Shown here: positions 62,126 through 64,000 of the stretch, one piece after another
How positions within the stretch are numbered: position 1 is the stretch's first letter
How the letters are laid out: each line of letters starts with the position of its first letter
Origin: Phyllobacterium sophorae
GTDB taxonomy: Bacteria; Pseudomonadota; Alphaproteobacteria; Rhizobiales; Rhizobiaceae
NCBI RefSeq assembly: GCF_003010965.1
Contig: NZ_PGGM01000003.1
Coordinates: forward strand, 248,001 to 312,000
DNA: 64,000 bases
Reading direction: 5' to 3'
Translations under genes and position numbers: made by a program
The notes under the pieces: generated by a model
What the model saw: only the letters and a program-made list of their open reading frames with translations
Told to the model about the DNA's origin: nothing
The model's database searches: none

Positions 62126-63789
62126 ACTCGCCCCGCCCCTTCCTCTATATCCGCAACTTGACCATTCGCTTCCCTGGCCCCAACGGCCCAACTGAAGTGG
62201 TACGCGGCCTTGACCTGACGGTATATCCCGGTGAGTCAGTCGCGCTGGTGGGTGAATCGGGTTCAGGCAAGTCCGTCACCGCCCGCGCTCTCATCGGACT
62301 GGCAGGAACTTACGCCGACGTTAAGGCCGACGTGTTCGAGATTAACGGCGAAGACGTTCTTCAGTATCGGGAACGCGACTGGCGTCGGCTCAGGGGCAGC
62401 AAGATCGGTTTCGTCCTGCAGGATGCGCTGGTATCCCTTGATCCGCTTCGCCGCATCGGACAGCAATTGTCGGACGCATTTGGCGAACGACAGGACCTGC
62501 CAGCCAAGTATGACCGCAGCCTCGATATTCTGCAATCCGTAGGCATCAAGGATCCCGAACGCCGTCTTTCCCAATACCCGCACCAGCTTTCGGGCGGCCT
62601 CAGGCAACGGGCATTGATCGCTACTGCGATTGCCCAACAACCGTCATTGGTGATTGCCGACGAACCTACAACCGCCCTTGATGTAACTGTTCAACGACAG
62701 GTTCTGGATCTTCTCAAACAACGACAGCGCGCCGGCAACACCTTGCTCATCATCAGCCACGATCTGTCGGTGGTCTCGCAACTTGCAGACCAAGTCTTGG
62801 TGATGAGGAATGGCGAAGTTGTCGAGCAGGGCAAAACAGCAGAGGTGCTTTCCGGGCCATCTCATCCCTACACCCGACAATTGCTGGATGCGATTCCCAC
62901 AGCAAGCTCTCGCGGCTATCGTCTTTCACCAGTGGCGCTTGAACATTCCGACGAGATATCCCTCATTGCTCCTGCCGCCGCGCCCAATGTCAGAATTGCA
63001 CTGCCCCAAAAACAAATAGACGCCGGACGCCATGTCCTGGTCGTTGATCGTCTGCAAAAACGATACGGGCGCAGCACCACCGGTCCGCTCGCGGTCAACA
63101 ACGTCTCGTTTGAACTGGCAGCCGGCGAGGCACTCGGCATCGTCGGGGAGTCGGGATCGGGGAAAACAACGGTGGCCAAGATGGTCCTGGGCCTCGTCGA
63201 TCCTGATGCGGGCAACGTATGGATCAATGGTCAGCCTTGGAGTCGAATGGATGAATCGCAGCGCCGACCCCATCGCGCCGGAATCCAATTGATCGCACAG
63301 GATTCTCTCAGTTCCTTCGATCCTCGCTACAATGTCGAGAAACTCATAGGCGAGAGCCTGGATGCCGTTGGGATCTTTGGCGACAACCGAAGACGCAGGG
63401 TACTGGAAGTACTGGATGCAGTGCGTCTGGGCCCTACCTTCTTAAACCGCCATCCACGCGAGCTATCCGGCGGTCAACGCCAAAGGGTTGCCATCGCGCG
63501 CGCTTTTGCACCACGGCCCCAGCTTTTGGTTGCTGATGAGCCCGTAAGCGCACTCGATGTTTCAATCCAGGCACAAGTGCTGGACCTGCTGGCCGAACTC
63601 CAGGCTGAATTCGGAGCGTCGTTGCTCTTCATCTCCCACGATCTGGGAGTAGTGCATCATCTCACGGACAAAGTCATCGTTATGAAAGCTGGCCAAGTGG
63701 TTGAAAGCGGCGACGTGGAGAAAGTGTTTGCGGGTCCCCGCCACAGCTACACGCAGGAACTATTAGCCGCGAGGCCCTCCTTGAATTGA
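62122..63789 (+). CDS. dipeptide-type ABC transporter double ATPase (DppD-DppF fusion)
   Basis: 555 aa with two nucleotide-binding domains. The first has GESGSGKSV, LSGGLRQR and LVIADEPTTALD; the second (from about residue 310) has GESGSGKTT, LSGGQRQR and LLVADEPVSALD. It overlaps the DppC-type gene by 4 bases and ends about 105 bases before a luciferase-like monooxygenase gene. Unlike the related protein at 39204 it stops soon after the second domain and lacks a cysteine-rich tail. Confidence 0.93.
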   Translation: MNSPRPFLYIRNLTIRFPGPNGPTEVVRGLDLTVYPGESVALVGESGSGKSVTARALIGLAGTYADVKADVFEINGEDVLQYRERDWRRLRGSKIGFVLQDALVSLDPLRRIGQQLSDAFGERQDLPAKYDRSLDILQSVGIKDPERRLSQYPHQLSGGLRQRALIATAIAQQPSLVIADEPTTALDVTVQRQVLDLLKQRQRAGNTLLIISHDLSVVSQLADQVLVMRNGEVVEQGKTAEVLSGPSHPYTRQLLDAIPTASSRGYRLSPVALEHSDEISLIAPAAAPNVRIALPQKQIDAGRHVLVVDRLQKRYGRSTTGPLAVNNVSFELAAGEALGIVGESGSGKTTVAKMVLGLVDPDAGNVWINGQPWSRMDESQRRPHRAGIQLIAQDSLSSFDPRYNVEKLIGESLDAVGIFGDNRRRRVLEVLDAVRLGPTFLNRHPRELSGGQRQRVAIARAFAPRPQLLVADEPVSALDVSIQAQVLDLLAELQAEFGASLLFISHDLGVVHHLTDKVIVMKAGQVVESGDVEKVFAGPRHSYTQELLAARPSLN

Positions 63790-63894
63790 ACCCGCTTTCC
63801 CGACGCGCCCGGATTATGCGCGGCGTTCAACCACCGGAACCGTCCTTCCCTCAACGGACATTTTCTGAACTTCACGTACCCAAGGAAGACAACA

Positions 63895-64000
63895 ATGAGT
63901 AAGCAAAGCAACCCTGGCAGACGTCGGCAGATTAGGCTTGGCGCGATTATCCAGGGGCCGGGGGGCAACATGGCTGCCTGGAGGCACAGGGATGCCGTAG
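63895..64000 (+). CDS. LLM-class flavin monooxygenase, NtaA/SnaA/DszA family (partial)
   Basis: Only the first 35 codons are in the window. The start has AAGGAAG upstream, and the sequence RLGAIIQGPGGNMAAWRH is the N-terminal signature of the same monooxygenase family as the genes at 37667 and 49116. The gene runs off the right end. Its position behind a complete importer mirrors the 33-41 kb cluster, where the same enzyme type accompanies a dipeptide-type transporter. Confidence 0.85.
   Translation, partial: MSKQSNPGRRRQIRLGAIIQGPGGNMAAWRHRDAV

Noticed and set aside
1-64000. CRISPR array, rRNA or tRNA genes, intact IS elements, phage genes
   Set aside because: I looked for regular spaced repeats, tRNA-like cloverleaf ends, rRNA blocks and complete transposases and saw none; only the IS66 fragment at 24812-25353 is mobile-element sequence I can support.

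Overview
The window looks like a chromosomal or large-plasmid segment of an alphaproteobacterium of the order Hyphomicrobiales (Rhizobiales: the Brucella/Ochrobactrum, Phyllobacterium and Rhizobium neighbourhood). The grounds are the many high-affinity ABC importers, a DUF982 protein, a ChoX-type choline-binding protein, Aap-type amino-acid permeases, a ChrB-type protein and PmtA-like methyltransferase. No rRNA, tRNA, CRISPR array, integrase or intact insertion sequence was recognised. Family assignments come from reading the translations by eye; no database was searched.

Layout. (1) 22-5975: a complete carbohydrate ABC importer (two permeases, binding protein, divergent ATPase) with an HSL-type esterase and a GntR/FCD regulator; a 28-bp palindrome lies between the divergent halves. 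(2) 6.2-18.3 kb: an accessory island of orphan and defence-like genes. It holds a DUF2188 protein, a membrane coiled-coil protein, a lipoprotein, a DUF4297/Cap4-like nuclease with an SMC/RecF-like ATPase (Lamassu/ABC-3C-like), a gene split by a 48-bp palindrome, a GSU2403-type nucleotidyltransferase-fold protein, a predicted PD-(D/E)XK nuclease fused to a vWA domain, and a putative zinc protein with a leader ORF. (3) 18.3-29.5 kb: a mosaic with several broken genes (LysR, DUF4345, GNAT, IS66, MarR-GNAT) between working genes: a TetR regulator, a PmtA-like methyltransferase, an SDR, an MDR oxidoreductase, a choline-binding protein, and a divergent MocR/PaiB pair with a clear operator. (4) 29.6-33.1 kb: ChrB-N plus MFS, small proteins, and an MsuE-type FMN reductase.

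(5) 33.3-64 kb: a large nutrient-scavenging region that most resembles organosulfur salvage. Two dipeptide-type ABC importers (33.3-41.0 and 56.9-63.8 kb), a third orphan family-5 binding protein, two polar-amino-acid importers without ATPases, four luciferase-like flavin monooxygenases (one cut by the window end), an M20 deacetylase, two GNAT acetyltransferases, a 2-oxoglutarate/Fe(II) oxygenase and a homocysteine S-methyltransferase lie together. The block 47368-51498 (two luciferase-like monooxygenases, M20 hydrolase, GNAT) followed by an amino-acid importer matches the gene content of the Bacillus ytm/ytn (sna/cmo/snd) module, which N-acetylates an S-modified cysteine, oxidises it and deacetylates the product. 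By inference the FMN reductase at 32544 feeds the monooxygenases and the surrounding importers bring in related S- or N-substituted substrates.
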